DNA of 64,000 bases from Ochotona curzoniae (GCF_017591425.1 NW_024466004.1:37078501-37142500); one strand, 5' to 3'; positions 22,236-35,115 are shown, counted from the stretch's first letter. The notes: generated by a model not told the origin, from the letters alone. Made by a program: numbers and translations.

Positions 22236-23350
22236 ATTTTTAAAGCCAGAGTGGGACTGGTGAGCATGAAAATCAGGACTGGGGCAGACATGGTCAAATA
22301 GAGAGTAGCACCTACCACCATGTGTGGGCTGGATAGTGGGGCTGGCGGGGTTGAACGAGGCTTCAATGCCCATTGACATGTATGAGAGCTGAATGGGATG
22401 TAGGACAGACTAGACCAGTCCTCTGTGCATACTGGTAGGCACAAAACCAGGACAGAGGGTGGACCTGGTGGGGCTATTGTGAGTCACTCCAACTAGGGCA
22501 AGCTCCCAATGGTTGGGTGAGCGCTGAGAGTATGGTGGGCAGGATCAGATTGGCTGCAACACCAATGTGTAGAAGACAGGGCTTGAGAATGAACTGACCC
22601 AGCAGTTGCAACCACCAACATGTGCATAAGCTGATTGGGGCAACAGACTGTGTCAGACCCTGCATTGGCAAGCACACACAAGAATCAGGTCTGGGATCAC
22701 CTCAGATGAAGTTTCTTTGGGGATCCCCTCAACCAAAATCCTGGACTCAGAACCCCAACCATGGAGATAATTGCAGGTTCTATGGTCTGACTGTGGAGTG
22801 CATGAGTCAGAAGCTGAGCCTCCTCACTGGCTTAGATGGAGCAGTGGACAGCATATCCAGATGCACATGGAGGATATGGCAGTACATAAGGAGTCTGCAG
22901 AAGACACCTGGTACCTTAACAAAGGCCAGACAACAGAATGCATTGATCAACTGCCCCAGCCAAGTGTTGGCAGTAACTATCTGGGCAAACAGAGGCTCTA
23001 AGATGGAGTATGTCAACCAGTGGATTCTGAAGAAATTTCGTCGTGCTTGGGTGGTGAGATTGGCAGTAATTCAGAACTGTTGAACTATCAACTTGAGCAT
23101 GACCCTTGGAGCATGTTTCTCATCAGGAACCCTGGGATGGCATCTAGTGGCTGTCCTTCATCCCAGGGTAAAGGGGCATTTGGGATGCTAAGCATAGTTT
23201 CTTTTCTTATCTCCTTTCTTCCCCCTTCTCCTTTCTTTATTTCTACATAGAAATAAATGGAAATAATGGTCTCACCAACCTTCCTGTAGTTCTTAACCCT
23301 TATCACCCTAATCAACTATGTAAAAGTCATTATACAAATAAATATAAAAT
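22236..23350 (+). mobile_element. Unclassified retroposon-like element, shorter copy
   Basis: This shares a colinear order with 45300-46400: GAGAGCTGAATGGGATGTAG, GACAGACTAGACCAGT, the ..CACACACAAGAATCAGGTC block, GGACTCAGAACCCCAACCAT, GGTCTGACTGTGGAGT and AATGGTCTCACC.. before an A/T-rich end. Its left part has degenerate ~57-bp units. The common 3' end with an AT-rich tail and different 5' ends is the pattern of a 5'-truncated retroposon. I could not name the family; an L1 3' untranslated region is one possibility. Confidence 0.6.
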
Positions 23351-23459
23351 TAATTATTAAAAAGTAGTTAAATAATGTAAATAAGGTTATAAAAAACAAC
23401 TGGACATACTTGAAAAGAAAATCATAATGTTAAAGTTAAGAAATCACTGTACCATTTCA

Positions 23460-24540
23460 GTCAAAGACTAGATACAGTAGAAGAAATGATTGATGAACTG
23501 AAAAAAAAAGCTTAAAAATATTTAACTTGAAGTACTTGGGAAAAAGCAATGCAAATTAGAGAAAAGAATAATAGAGATGTGTGTGGAAAAGATGTCAAAA
23601 TATCTAACATACTAGAGTTTTATCAGAGAAAGCAAGAGAGAGGCCAGAGAATAAAAAAATATTTGAATAAGCATTTAATACTATTTTTATAATGCTTAGG
23701 AAGTATTTCAACTCACAGGGTCAAAAAACTTAGCAAACCCAAAACCACTAAATCAATTAGGATGAATTACATTAAATATAAATAGTCTAAGTGATCAAAT
23801 AATAAAATTACATGTATGTTTTAAGAACAAAACTGTATGTTACTTATGAGACATTTTTAAAAATAATGCAGTTAAAAGTTAATTTATAAAAATATGTCAT
23901 AAGTGTACTCATTCAAACAATTAGGTATATGCATTAGACATAATAGATTTTAAGTAAGAATATTTGCTAAAATTAGAAATGGATATTTTATAATGATAAA
24001 GAAATTAATAAATAATAGAACAATTATAAATCTGTACATGTCAGAAATACATGTGTAAAAAAGAAATAAAGAGGAAAAAAAGCAAAGAAATAGAACATAC
24101 ACATTCATTGTTAGGACTTCGACAACTTCCTTTGATTGCTGCTAAAACAAGAAAATAAAATACCAATAGATATGTACAAGACTTGACTAAAAAGCATGAT
24201 GTAACTTGGTATGGATAGAAGCCTACAATTAACAATGAGAAGTCTAATTAATCTTCAAGGGAGGATAAGTCTCTAAGAAGTTTGGAGAAAGAGTCACTCT
24301 GATGTCCTATTGATGTTGGACATGTGACTTCAAAGAGTAAAAGACGATAAATAAATCTCTATTATTTAAACTGCAAAAGTTTGTTGTAATACAGGGTGAC
24401 AGCTAGAGGAACATACTATACCTTTTACTGACTGAAATAAAACTGAATCTATTGACAAAAACTTTCTCAAACAAAAAGTCCAGGGTCAGATTGTTTCACT
24501 AGTAAATCTTTCCAGATATTTCAGGGCTCAGTAGCACTAA
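23460..24540 (+). mobile_element. Ancient L1/HAL1-like fragment
   Basis: Very AT-rich, with faint L1 landmarks: a coiled-coil-like ORF1 passage near 23460-23650, a passage resembling the ORF2 endonuclease region near 24110 (TTAGGACTTCGACAACTTCC), and AAAAAGTCCAGGGTCAGATT near 24470, the usual GPDGF passage. All frames are broken. Confidence 0.5.
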
Positions 24541-24579
24541 TATGATGCAAAGTTTTGCAAGTAGTAGAGAGGGGACATA

Positions 24580-24800
24580 GTTGCCAATTTATTTTTCAAA
24601 GTTTAGTTACTTTTTAGAGAGAGAGTGAGTGAGGCAGAGACAGTGTGCTTCCCAGGGCTAGTTCAATTCCCAAATGTCTGCGACAGCTACGGTGAGCCAA
24701 GCCAACAACAAAACCCATTTAATCCATGTCTTCATTTGGGTGTCAGGAATCAAACTATTTGGAACATAAGTGCTACCCTATTGTCTGCATTGCTAAGGTG
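24580..24800 (-). repeat. Old CSINE, partial
   Basis: The reverse tail GAGAGAGAGTGAGTGAGGCA and body ..CAAATGTCTGCGACAGCTAC and GGTGTCAGGAATCAAACTA identify a diverged CSINE. Confidence 0.6.
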
Positions 24801-25052
24801 CTGCAAATGGAATAGGATCCAGGAGTCAATCCCAGATGCAAACATCTTAATCTCTAATTCAAACACCACCCTTCCAAATTCATTGCATAAATCCAGTATA
24901 ACTTGATGCCAAAACTTGAAATTAAATTTAAGATAATAGAAATTATTCTTTCTCATAATTCTAAATATATTGAAATAAAAATACATAACAAAGAATTAAC
25001 AAATCAAACTAAGATTTATCAAGCATTTTATAGATTTCATAAAGAGTATAAT

Positions 25053-25372
25053 GTATGAGCCCCAGTATGATAGCCTAGTGGCTAAATCCTTGCTTTGCAT
25101 CTGCCAGGATCCCTTATGGAGGGTGGTTCATGTTCTGGCTGCAACACTTCCCATCCAGCTCCATGCTTGTGGCCTGAGAAAGCAGTAGAGAACAGCCCAA
25201 AGCCTTGAGACCCTGCACCCATTTGGGAGACCTAGAAGAAGCTCCTGGCTTCGGGTTGGCCCAGCTCTGGCCATTGCAGCCACTTGGGAAGTGAACCAGC
25301 AGATGGATTATCTTTGTTCCTGTGTCTCATTCTCTCTGTATATCTGACTTTCCCCCCCAAATTTTTTAAAAC
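25053..25372 (+). repeat. CSINE, full length with exact target duplication
   Basis: Head (GCCCCAGTATGATAGCCTAG), body (CCATCCAGCTCCATGCTTGT, GCTCCTGGCTTCGGGTTGGC) and T/C-rich tail are all present. A perfect 12-bp duplication AAAGAGTATAAT flanks it at 25041-25052 and 25373-25384. Most CpGs have decayed, so it is older than the copy at 20176. Confidence 0.95.
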
Positions 25373-25439
25373 AAAGAGTATAATTTATATAGGACACCAC
25401 AAGCAGGTAAAACTATAGATTTAACGTTGTATATTGATG

Positions 25440-25737
25440 CTGATGTTTTGTTGGGGCTTTTAACTGACTGGAACTTTACTCTGTTAGCTCTACCTTCAGA
25501 CCAGAGAAGGTCTCCCCAAGAGGCTACTGAACTTATCTGGACAATAAGATGCTGGACTTTATGCTAGGTATATGCTTGCAATGAAGGAATCTCAACTAAA
25601 CTTGAACTGAGGTTATGCAGCAAGGTGCAGGAATCCACTATGGGGGGAGGGATGCGGGAGGGGTGGGGGGAATCCCCAGTGCCTATAAAACTGTATCACA
25701 TAATACAATGTTAATAACAATAAAAAAAAATTTAAAA
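25440..25737 (+). mobile_element. L1 3' end
   Basis: The order is that of the lagomorph L1 3' end: AAGAGGCTACTGAACTTATC, a G-tract GGGGGGAGGGATGCGGGAGG, then CAGTGCCTATAAAACTGTAT and CACATAATACAATG with A-rich tail. It gives the sense version of the antisense piece at 43427-43548. Confidence 0.8.
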
Positions 25738-25829
25738 AAAGAATCAAGATAGCTTTGTCTTTGGGAGATTTATTGATTAATAAATGGCATAAATGATTTA
25801 TAATGTTTTAATTAGGGTCTGATTCTTTT

Positions 25830-26150
25830 TAAAACCTTTTACTTATTTATTTTCACTTTATTTGAAAGAGTGTGAGGGAAAGAGAAAGGCAAGAGAAATA
25901 GTTATCTTCTGTCTGGTGGTTCATGCTCCAAATGACTGAAACAGCTGGAGTTGGCCCAGGCTAAAGACAGACGCATGGAATTCAACCTCACTCTCCCACG
26001 TGAGTGGAAAGACCCAAGTAATTGAACAATTACATGCTGCATCTCATGTTGTGAATCAGCAGAAAGCTGTATTAGAGGCAGAGGGGCAACTCAAACTCAG
26101 GCTCCAATAAGAGAGACGGCACACAGCTCTATGTCATACTTCTTAACCTA
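25830..26150 (-). repeat. Old CSINE
   Basis: Reverse body with GGTGGTTCATGCTCCAAATG, CACTCTCCCACGTGAG and GAGAGACGGCACACAGC. Strongly diverged, so the outer limits are approximate. Confidence 0.65.
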
Positions 26151-26154
26151 AGCA

Positions 26155-27365
26155 TTAATAGCAATGTTATGTTCCTCTTGTAAAAATTCTACCAGTCACT
26201 CATGAGATTGTGTACTTGTGTATATGTATTTATGCTAAAAATCTTTCACAGACAGCCATCAGATATTTATTTTTATGTAACTTAAGGATTTGAGAAATCA
26301 TGCAGCATTGCAGTAAAATGTATTGTAAGTTGGACCATTTATGCTGTACCATATAAATATAAATAGGCAAGTTTGATTATAAAAATTTATAATACAAATC
26401 ACAGCTTAAAAAATTAGACAGCATCTATAAGATTCTGTAAAAGAACACTTATTTCTTATAGCTACATGACTGAGATGTCTAACTTCATAGTCCTTACACT
26501 AAAGAAGAGAAAAATCAAACCATGGAATGAATTGCAACCTTACCACTTTCTGTTTGAGGTGCAATGTTGATCCAATAGAGTGAAACACTGAAAACTGTCT
26601 TGGCAACATTTGGGCGGGAATTAGTAAATCTGTGTAATTTGAATCACAAATCCCACCATCATCCTTTGTCAACAATACCAGCCTTTTTCTCCTCCTCTTC
26701 TCCGATAATATTAATGAAACCTATTAAGACAATTTTCCTACAAGGGAATTCTAGAAGAACTTCTACCACTTTCCACTACTTTCAATCACTGTCTCTTATG
26801 GGTTGTTTGATTGGTTGACTGAATCAATGAATGCCTATGTTAAAGGATGAAATGCTACAACTTCCTTGATTAACTATATAGGAAGAAAATAATAGCATGT
26901 GTGAGGCAAACATTAAGGAGATTTATTAAGTATGAACAAGTGCTTCCTCCCTAAATTTGTTCTCTAGGAGGTCCAATAGGCATTCCTTTCACTAGAACAC
27001 TGAAAAATGCATTAGTTAGGAGACTTCAGCTTCTGTCAAAGGCCCTGTGGTGAACCTTCTCTGTAGACTGTGATTGAAAGTAGCAAATGCTTACCTTGAA
27101 TAAGTTTCCCTGAATTTTTAGAAGATAACAAGACATATTCCTCATTGATGTCTGCATCCATTCACTACCACAAATAAGCTGAGCATGGTTATTCACTCAG
27201 TGATGGGTATTTTTTTTCCTGCCAAAGACCATTTGGATGCTTAAATATCATTCATGGGTCACACAAAATTATAAACCTAAAAGTTAATCTGGTATAGAAT
27301 TATTGAATTACAAATTCCACCTACTGCTGCCTTGGCAAGGCCAGAACAAATGATTTTATGGGTCC
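26155..27365. other. Unassigned intronic sequence
   Basis: No repeat or gene was recognised. The open frame at 26600-26818 is uninformative low-complexity translation. Confidence 0.4.
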
Positions 27366-27369
27366 TGCC

Positions 27370-27515
27370 TGTGAGTCATATATTCGCCATCCCTTCACAT
27401 GTAACATAATAATATAGAGGAAATCAGTGGGGGAGGAGAGACAGGGAGAGAAGAAGAGAAAATCCGTGAGCCTATAGAAATGTACCATAAAAAATGAAAA
27501 TGAAGAGCTTAAAAA
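27370..27515 (+). mobile_element. L1 3' end, short
   Basis: A purine-rich tract (GGGGGAGGAGAGACAGGGAG) is followed by GTGAGCCTATAGAAATGTAC and an A-rich tail, matching the terminal ~100 bp of the L1 3' ends elsewhere in the window. Confidence 0.65.
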
Positions 27516-27519
27516 AATA

Positions 27520-28475
27520 ATCAGAATGATTTGACTCAGAACTTAGGGTTGTGGCATTCCTAAGATAAAATATGAGGAGCAGCTTGCATAAATCTTAAGG
27601 TTGGTAAAGATGCTAGGCTTGGTGATTGCAAATGTTTTCTATGTCATCATAAGAGAAAGGCAAGACCTCTCTCAGTTCTCAGACAAAGCCAGTTTCCTTT
27701 AAATGAAGGAGTAGAAGAATTTACTTGAGGGTGTACTCAGTCATATTTCTAAAAGTCTATGCCACCATCTTTCTTCCTAACCTTTCCTAGAGTGAGTTGT
27801 AAATTTACTAGTATGATTCAGCTTTGAAAAAGATGGAAATTTTTATGCTTAAAGATATTTTTAAGTGTCCTGTATCATACAGTTATCCAAATCAAGGAGA
27901 TGAATTAACAAAATGCGTTTGGGTACAGGTCTGTCCAAAAGGTCCTAAGTCCACCCCAAAGTTATTTCCTAGATGCCCACATGCAAAGCTGGAGAAGAGA
28001 TATGCAGCTGCCACAGAATACCCACACTAATTCCTAGACCTGCAGAAAGCGATTTGTTCGGCAGGAAGAACCAACCAAAATTTCTAAAACCATTATTGTT
28101 TATTAGACTAAGTTCAAAAATAATCATCCAACCGATACCCCTGGAGAAATTAGCACACACCATTAAAGATTTTGAAGATTTAGAATTGATCATTCTTGTT
28201 ATATCCTTGTACATTAAACTTAGACTGTTTGGCGTGAGTTTAAAATGGGAGGCTCTTACAGATTACAGTGGATTATTACTGGTTTAATCATGTTGTGATT
28301 TCAATTACAACTTATCAAATCAACAAATAAATCCCTTGTTCCCTGATTTGCAATAATTAATAAATATATGAAACATTTTTTCTTGATTTCTAATAGATGC
28401 TTCACCTTTTCCTCTTCAGTGGTATCTAAATCCATTCCATTTTGTCAAAATATATCCAACTTGATAGAATAATCA
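27520..28475. other. Unassigned intronic sequence
   Basis: AT-rich. Two overlapping open frames of 81 and 104 codons lie on opposite strands near 27969-28287. Neither shows a domain or splice signals, and I do not treat them as genes. Confidence 0.4.
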
Positions 28476-28479
28476 ACTA

Positions 28480-28762
28480 TGCTATTTTGCAGAGCATCAT
28501 GCTGATCTTCTGTTTGCTGCACTCTCCCAATGTCCTCAACAGCCAGACACGCCAGGGGCAGGTTGAAGCTAGAAGCCTGAAATCTATCTAGGTCTCTCAT
28601 GAAGGTGGCAGGAACCCAAGTACTTCAGCCATGCTTCTACCCAGGGTACACACTAGCAGAAAGCTGGATCAAAGGAGGAGGTAATTGAATCCTGGCACTC
28701 TGATATGGGACATCGGCATCCCAAACAGAGGCTTAACTACTGGAGTGCAACACTCAGCTCTT
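28480..28762 (-). repeat. Old CSINE, partial
   Basis: Reverse body recognisable by CCAGGGGCAGGTTGAAGC, AGGAACCCAAGTACTTCAGC and AGCTGGATCAAAGGAGGAGG, ending AGTGCAACACTCAGC. The tail is missing. Confidence 0.6.
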
Positions 28763-28764
28763 TC

Positions 28765-30980
28765 ATTTTTTTTTAAGTTTGTCTTTTCAACGTAGAACTT
28801 ACTTTGGAGTGAAATAATTTAATCAATCCCAAATGGTTAATTTTAAAAATAATTTCACAATGTATATTTACCTGTGCTTTCTCTGTCCAGTGATTGTCTG
28901 GACTTGCTGGACACAAACTGCAAAGGTGGTACAATAATTATATGCTTAATCTAATGCAGCAACTGAAGATTAAATTTTAGAAGAACTAGGAGGCAAATGA
29001 TCAACTTGGTTATGTATCCCTTCAGAACAGAACATCCAACTGTCAAGTCTCCCCTTCACTCTGCAGTATTAAAGTGAACACAGATTAAGTCTTGATAGCC
29101 TTAGGATTTGAAAGTAAAATTTACTGCCTGAAATCATGTCTATTTGCATATATAGATTTGTGGGAATATGTTGTTCTGCCAAAATCATACTCAGTGTTTT
29201 TAATGAAAGTTTTCTGTACATATCATCAGTATGTTTGGAGACAGCAAATTGTGAAATGTGGCAATTGTGATGTCACCTATGTGTTACATCATTTCTTTTT
29301 CCTCCTGGACCCACCTGGCGGGTCATTTCCTATCTCTGTGGCCAACTGCAGCTAGTAGAAAGCAAATGGGACTGCGGTGTTCCCCTCCAAGCCTGGATTT
29401 CAGATCCTCTCACACAGTCTTATGCTCTCCGCTCCTTACAACATGATCTTTGACATGTATGGCACACTTGGCTAAGCCACCAGGGATCCTGAGTGATGGT
29501 TCATAGAAAGCCCTACTCCACTCTCTGCTCTGCTCCCTAGAATTGTTCTTCGTGTCAATGAGATAGGAACTTTGCTTTCTTTAAGCCACAAAGATTTGGA
29601 AGATTTGGAGAGAGAATGATTTTTGACATTGGCTAACTGGTAATGGAACTCATACCGTCTTCTTGGTAGGACAGCGAGAGCTATGCTTGAAAGTAGAGAT
29701 ATAATTTACATGTAGTAGATTTGCCACATATTCATTCTTTTTAAAGTAACATGAAATTCTTAATATTTCTCTTTAACTTAGATCAAACTCCTAAGAGTCT
29801 TCAAAAGTTCACAGGATACAGCATAAAAAAAAAAAAAAACCTGCATGCATTTCAAAATTTCTAAAGCCAAATAAACTTCTCCTTTAAGTTCATTTTCTAC
29901 AATTTGATAAACCTTCATGTTAACTGCTAAATGTGATGTTCTCTTAAAGATGCATTTTATATGCTTAAAAAAAAACAAATCCCACACTTCTATGAAGGAT
30001 TCCTTAACTTTATGTTTGAGTCATTAAATTGTAATTTCAATTTAAGTTTTTTAGGCTAAAATTATAACGTATTACTGTATTATAAATACAGTAAATCTTC
30101 CACACTCACTTAAAAGAGACTTTGAATAATGATTTGGAAACTTAGTTAACAAAATTATTTCAACTACGTAAAATAGCATATGTACATTTAAGCTATTTGA
30201 TTTTGGAGGGTGGTAGCTCAAGTAGGTATCATTACAAACAGTTTTCCCAAGTAATATAATTCTTACATATCTCATAATTTAAACTTATAAATATAATAAT
30301 CTCTCCCAAATCTTAAAATATGCATAAATTTTATAAGATTTAAACTGCAAATCATACATCTAAAACAATCATTCATTTAAATGGAAACTTTAAAATGATT
30401 CTGTTTAATAGGTTGATTTATCCTATATTTTAATTATGTTAAACATGCATGCATTCTGTAACATAAAAATGATAATACCATGACTTTGATTTTCTTAAGG
30501 ATTCCTATACTTGATCACAAACCATTCCAGAATTACAAGATGCCAGACTAAGAAAACAAATCTGTTTTGCCAAGAAACTTTGGCAGAGTTCATTTTTGTT
30601 CAACTGGGACACTATAATGATCAGAAATGTTAGCAGATTCTTAATGTTCACAGTGATGGCTTTATAGCAGAACTCGTGTAAGTTCATCTTGTACCCATGT
30701 GTACCTTTCAGTGTTTATCCCTATTGATCTCACAGAAGGCTGCTTGATCTTAAGCTGGAATGCTTTTGTGTCTTCCCATTTCTTTTTCTTTATAGGTCTA
30801 TAAGAATGAGATCCAATTAAACCATGGAGAACTGTCAGGACTTAAATCAATCAGAACTTCCACACCTTATTGCGTGGTTTTACTTGCATTTTCCTGATGG
30901 CTGATTATCATGAGCAATTTTTCTCATATATGTTGGTCATTTGAAGGACATCTTTGAAAAATGTTCTCATGTCTTTGGCC
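28765..30980. other. Unassigned intronic sequence with a possible LTR remnant
   Basis: No gene was recognised. Around 29250-29640 the sequence is GC-richer and includes CTAAGCCACCAGGGATCC and TTTAAGCCACAAAGATTTGG, phrases reminiscent of the 3' part of MLT/MaLR-type LTRs. That is a weak resemblance. The rest is AT-rich. Confidence 0.35.
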
Positions 30981-30984
30981 CCTT

Positions 30985-31755
30985 CCTTTTTTTTTTTTTT
31001 TAATTTTTCATAATACAGTTCCATAGGCTCAGGGATTTCTCCTTTCACACTCCCCATGCCCTCGCCTGCTACTGTTTCTACCTATATTATCACAATAGCA
31101 TAATCTTCAGTAATAGTCACAAATCCATCATTTGCTGTTTAAATGTATCATGACATTGTAGGTACAGAAAACCCATTTCTTAACTGGATAGTTTGGCTTG
31201 CTGGTCTTGAGTTTCTTGAACTCTTGATAGAACCTGTAGAATAACCTCTTATCAGTTGCATAATTTGCAAGTGTTTTTCTGATTTTGCACTCTCTGTACT
31301 TTGTTGACCATTCTCCTTTGCAATGCAGAATCTTCTTAGCTTGATGCAATCCCAACTGTCCATTTTTGCTTCTATTGCCTGTGCTTCTGGGGCCTTCTCC
31401 AATAATTCCTTTCCTGTGTCATTTGTTTTTCAAAGTTTCCCCAATTTTTTCCTGTAGTAATATGATGGTATCTGGTATAGATTTAAATCCATGATCCATT
31501 TGGATTTGATTTTTGTTTAATGTGCAAGGTAGGGGTCTAGTTTCACACTTCTGCACCCATAGATTCATTTCCAGCAATGTTTTGTTGAATAGTCTCTTTT
31601 TTCTCCAAGGATTGATTTTAGATCATTTGTTAAAGATTTGTTGATTGCTGATGTGCAGATTAATTTTTGGGGTTTCTATTCTGTTTAGTTAGCCCACATC
31701 TATTTTTGTGACAGTATTAGCGTGTTTTGATTTTAATTGCCCCATAGTTTTCTAG
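30985..31755 (-). mobile_element. L1, antisense, 3' half with internal deletion
   Basis: Read in reverse, ORF2 C-terminal sequence (..TGGGATTGCATCAAGCTAAG, the ..TATAAGAGGTTATTC passage) leads to the 3' terminus (CCTATGGAACTGTATTATGA). About half a kilobase seen in intact L1 between these parts is absent. It meets a plus-strand L1 at about 31756. Confidence 0.85.
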
Positions 31756-31759
31756 AAGT

Positions 31760-32350
31760 CCAAAATCTGAAAATAGATCTACCATATGACCCACAAATCC
31801 TACCTATGGGAATTTAACTAAAAAGAAATGAAATCAGCATATGAGTGTTATTTGTACTCCCATGCTTACTGCAGCTCAGTTCATAGTGGTTAAGATCAAA
31901 CCAGATGTCCATTACTGATGAATATGTAAAAAATATGTATATAAACACTCCGAAATACTACTCAGCCATTAAAAAGAATAAAATCCTGTCTTGCAATAGA
32001 GTGGATGTAACTAGCAACCATTATATAACATATACATTCACCTATTATACCGAGTATAAAAATATAAAGTTTATGAGCTAAATCTATATTTTGAGATTTG
32101 ATTATACTTTACAGCCCTTATCTAGACTCTTGAGGAACAGTGGTTTTTTTTTCAATTGTTGGAATTTTTACTTAGTGGGGGATTAAGCTGTAAAGTATGG
32201 CATCGTAAGAATTAAAATAGAAAATAATGAAGGAACAAGAAACATAGGAGTATGGGTGAGAGGGAGGATAGAACTGAAAGTAGCATTATGCTCCTAAGTC
32301 TGTACATATTGAATACCTTAAATTTTTTCACCCTACATATACTTAAACAT
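31760..32350 (+). mobile_element. L1 3' end
   Basis: The stretch starts with AAAATAGATCTACCATATGA, continues with CTACTCAGCCATTAAAAAGA, and ends in a 3' untranslated part with GGGAGGATAGAACTGAAAG. It is 5' truncated and lies head to head with the preceding minus-strand L1. Confidence 0.85.
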
Positions 32351-32354
32351 GTTT

Positions 32355-34740
32355 TAAATCAACAACTCTACCACTGGGTCTCTCCACATATTTGTATTTA
32401 GCTGGAATCTGAATGTTTCAAGTGATTTTGTAGTAACCACCTCATTTAATTTTTTGGTCTTATAGAAAATGAAAAATAAACAAAGTTAACACATACATAT
32501 CACTAGTTACCAACAAACCCAATACTTCCTTTGTAAACGCCTAAGGCTTGGTCATTTTTCTTTTTTAGGTCATTTCTAGCAATACCATGAACAAATTTAA
32601 GACGAGCAAAGAGTCAAGAAGCAAAAGAAAGAGAGGATTAAGCACATAATATCCCCACTTCAGGACACTGCTCCACTATTGCTAAATCAGTCAACTCTCA
32701 ACCATACAGAACCTCTCCCTATTACTGGCCCAGCATCTCTAGTGACCTTATTACTCTGTAGGGTATTTCATTGCTTAGACAAAACATTTCTCAGTGCCAA
32801 CTGCATGAATACTGAACAAATATCACTGCAATGGATGTACAAAAGCTTAATTTCAAGTAGACAGCTTCAGGATGTAAATTAATGGTTAAAAGAAAGAAAG
32901 AAATAGAAACAAAGATGTTTCACTTTCCCAGATGACTGACACCATCAGAGATTACTTCAGGGCAAAAATATTTCTAAACTATAAAAACTTCAGTTCTCAA
33001 ATCCAAAGTTGAGATATTCCATGGTTATTAAAGTTAATAAATGAAAGGAGAGAGAGAAAGAAAGAAAGAGTTTCTGCATGTAAATCTAGGTAGATTTTCA
33101 AGTTTTTTCACACACAGAATTGAGAGTTTATATCCCCAATTCCTCCTCATTCCTTTACCTTGTTCACCACAAGAGTATCTTAAAAACTGGAAAGAGACTC
33201 TTGGGATGTATAGTTCTACAAGATGTAATTATGGTGCCTTATTTTTAAGAGTTAAATGTTCATCTTTATGGCCTTATGCAGCCACAGTAACTTTTATGTT
33301 AGACTGACATAAACCATGCTTTAGTATAAAGCATTTCCTCAAACCATACAAATGTGGAGGTTTTAGTAATTCTGCTTGCCTTCCCTGCCAACTGATGGCC
33401 CCTCCATTCTTCCTGCCCCTCTCCATTTGGTTAGTAAATATTGATTTGCTGTAGCTCACAGATGGCTGCCAGTGACTCTAGTATAGAACTCTTCTGGTTG
33501 TTGTAATAACTAAAATGAACTGATATAAAATGTCATGATTCATAGGCTATGCATGCATGGAACTCAGAAGACTAACATTTACAGAGCATTTTAAAGGTGA
33601 TATTTCATATGAGTGGAGATATGACTTTAGAATTTTTTAAGTGAGAGGAATTGGGTTTCCCTCTTAGATATAACAGGTATTTTGTATAGCAGATATACGT
33701 GAATATAACTTTATAGAGTAATTAATACCTCACAGTGACAAATCAGTTTGTCAACTTTCTTGAAACTTTTGCCAAGAAACCTAAATGTTGGCAAAAGGCA
33801 CCAGAGAAAGCTCCTCATATTAAAATTTCTAAACTGAGATCATAAAAACATATGTATACTGAGCAGTACATATTTGCCTGTTTAAGCATCAGAAGGTCTA
33901 GACACTAAGTGAAATTAAATAAGCTTATATATACCTATATTTTTATTGTAGATAGCATCATTAGTGTTATCAAACAAACAGATAAGTGTTGATCATTGTC
34001 CTGTTAATGTTGCTTCTGAGTTCTTGAAAACAAAATATGAAATCTCATGGAGCAGTCAGCTATGAGTTATGGCAGAAAGACTTCTGAGTTCTCTTACACC
34101 ACATTTGAATTAACCCTTCATATTTAAATAACCTCTAGTTTGGCAGTAAGGGGTTTCTTTTTGATGATTTCCCCAAAAAGGAAACTCACCTCAAATATTC
34201 CCTTTACATATTACTGAAAAAAATCTTCTGTGTTTCCGGAAAGTAACCCTCCAATAGGCCCTCTTTCTATAGCTTTTCCTGGCCAGATGTCCATTTCCAG
34301 TCATTGTGTGTAGCCCCTAATAACTTGTACCTTGGGTGACTGAGCAAGTATGGAGGCCAAGCTAATTTATTTTACCTCCCTGTTTTCCCACAAGCACAAC
34401 AGAAATTGTTGCCAATGAGTCAACAAATATTTGCTAAATGCCCACGGGGGAAAGTGGTGTAATAGTTAAACCTTTTGGTCAGTTCATCCTGAGAAAACAT
34501 GTAGAAGTTTAACACAGAAATTGCCAACTTACTAACGACTACATTTACAAGACCTTCAGTTTTCTAGAGCAATCTCTGGTTTAGGGATATCCAGGAAAAT
34601 GAAGAATTATCTTTTCTGATGTGGTCCTGAGTTTTCAAGAAAGAGCAGTCAAAGTCCAGATACCTCACGATAGGCCTGTTCACTGATAATGAGTGGTGTT
34701 TGTGAGGTTCTGAGAAGACTGCTGTGCACTTCTTAATGCT
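32355..34740. other. Unassigned intronic sequence
   Basis: No gene was recognised over about 2.4 kb. Short (GAAA)n runs lie near 32890 and 33050. Open frames at 32679-32882 and 33041-33307 carry no domain. Confidence 0.4.
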
Positions 34741-34759
34741 GGAGGTTTTGCTGGTAACA

Positions 34760-35115
34760 AGAAGGAAATGGAAGGAAATCGAAGGAAAGGAAAAAGGAAA
34801 GGAAAGAGGAAAGGAAAAAGGAAAAAGGAAAAAGGAAAAAGGAAAAAGGAAAAAGGAAAGGAAAGGAAAGGAAAGGAAAGGAAAGGAAAGGAAAGGAAAG
34901 GAAAGGAAAGGAAAGGAAAGGAGGGAGGGTGGGAGGGAGGGAATATGCTGACCGGCCTGATATGCTGATATGGAAAGAGGACAGACAGGAGGGAAAGGGG
35001 GGAAAGAGGGAGGGGAGGAGGGAGAGAATGGAAAGAGGGAGAGGAGAAGGGAGAGAGAAAAGAGGAAAGAGAGGAAGAGAGAAAGAGGAAGAAGGAAGAA
35101 AGAAGAGGAGACATT
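34760..35115. repeat. Long purine-rich tract with (GGAAA)n array
   Basis: From about 34780 to 34928 the plus strand is almost entirely A/G, with GGAAA/GGAAAA units. A 40-bp break (about 34943-34982) is followed by another G/A-rich run to about 35110. The pure polypurine strand and mirror-symmetric unit could support triplex (H-DNA) formation. Open frames on both strands here are low-complexity only. Confidence 0.95.

Noticed and set aside
27969..28287. Opposed 81- and 104-codon frames
   Set aside because: Chance frames; AT-rich, no domain, no splice context.
34680..35114. 144-codon reverse frame and overlapping forward frames
   Set aside because: They are translations of the purine/pyrimidine simple repeat (Ser/Phe/Leu/Pro or Lys/Gly/Glu only) with no domain or splice context.
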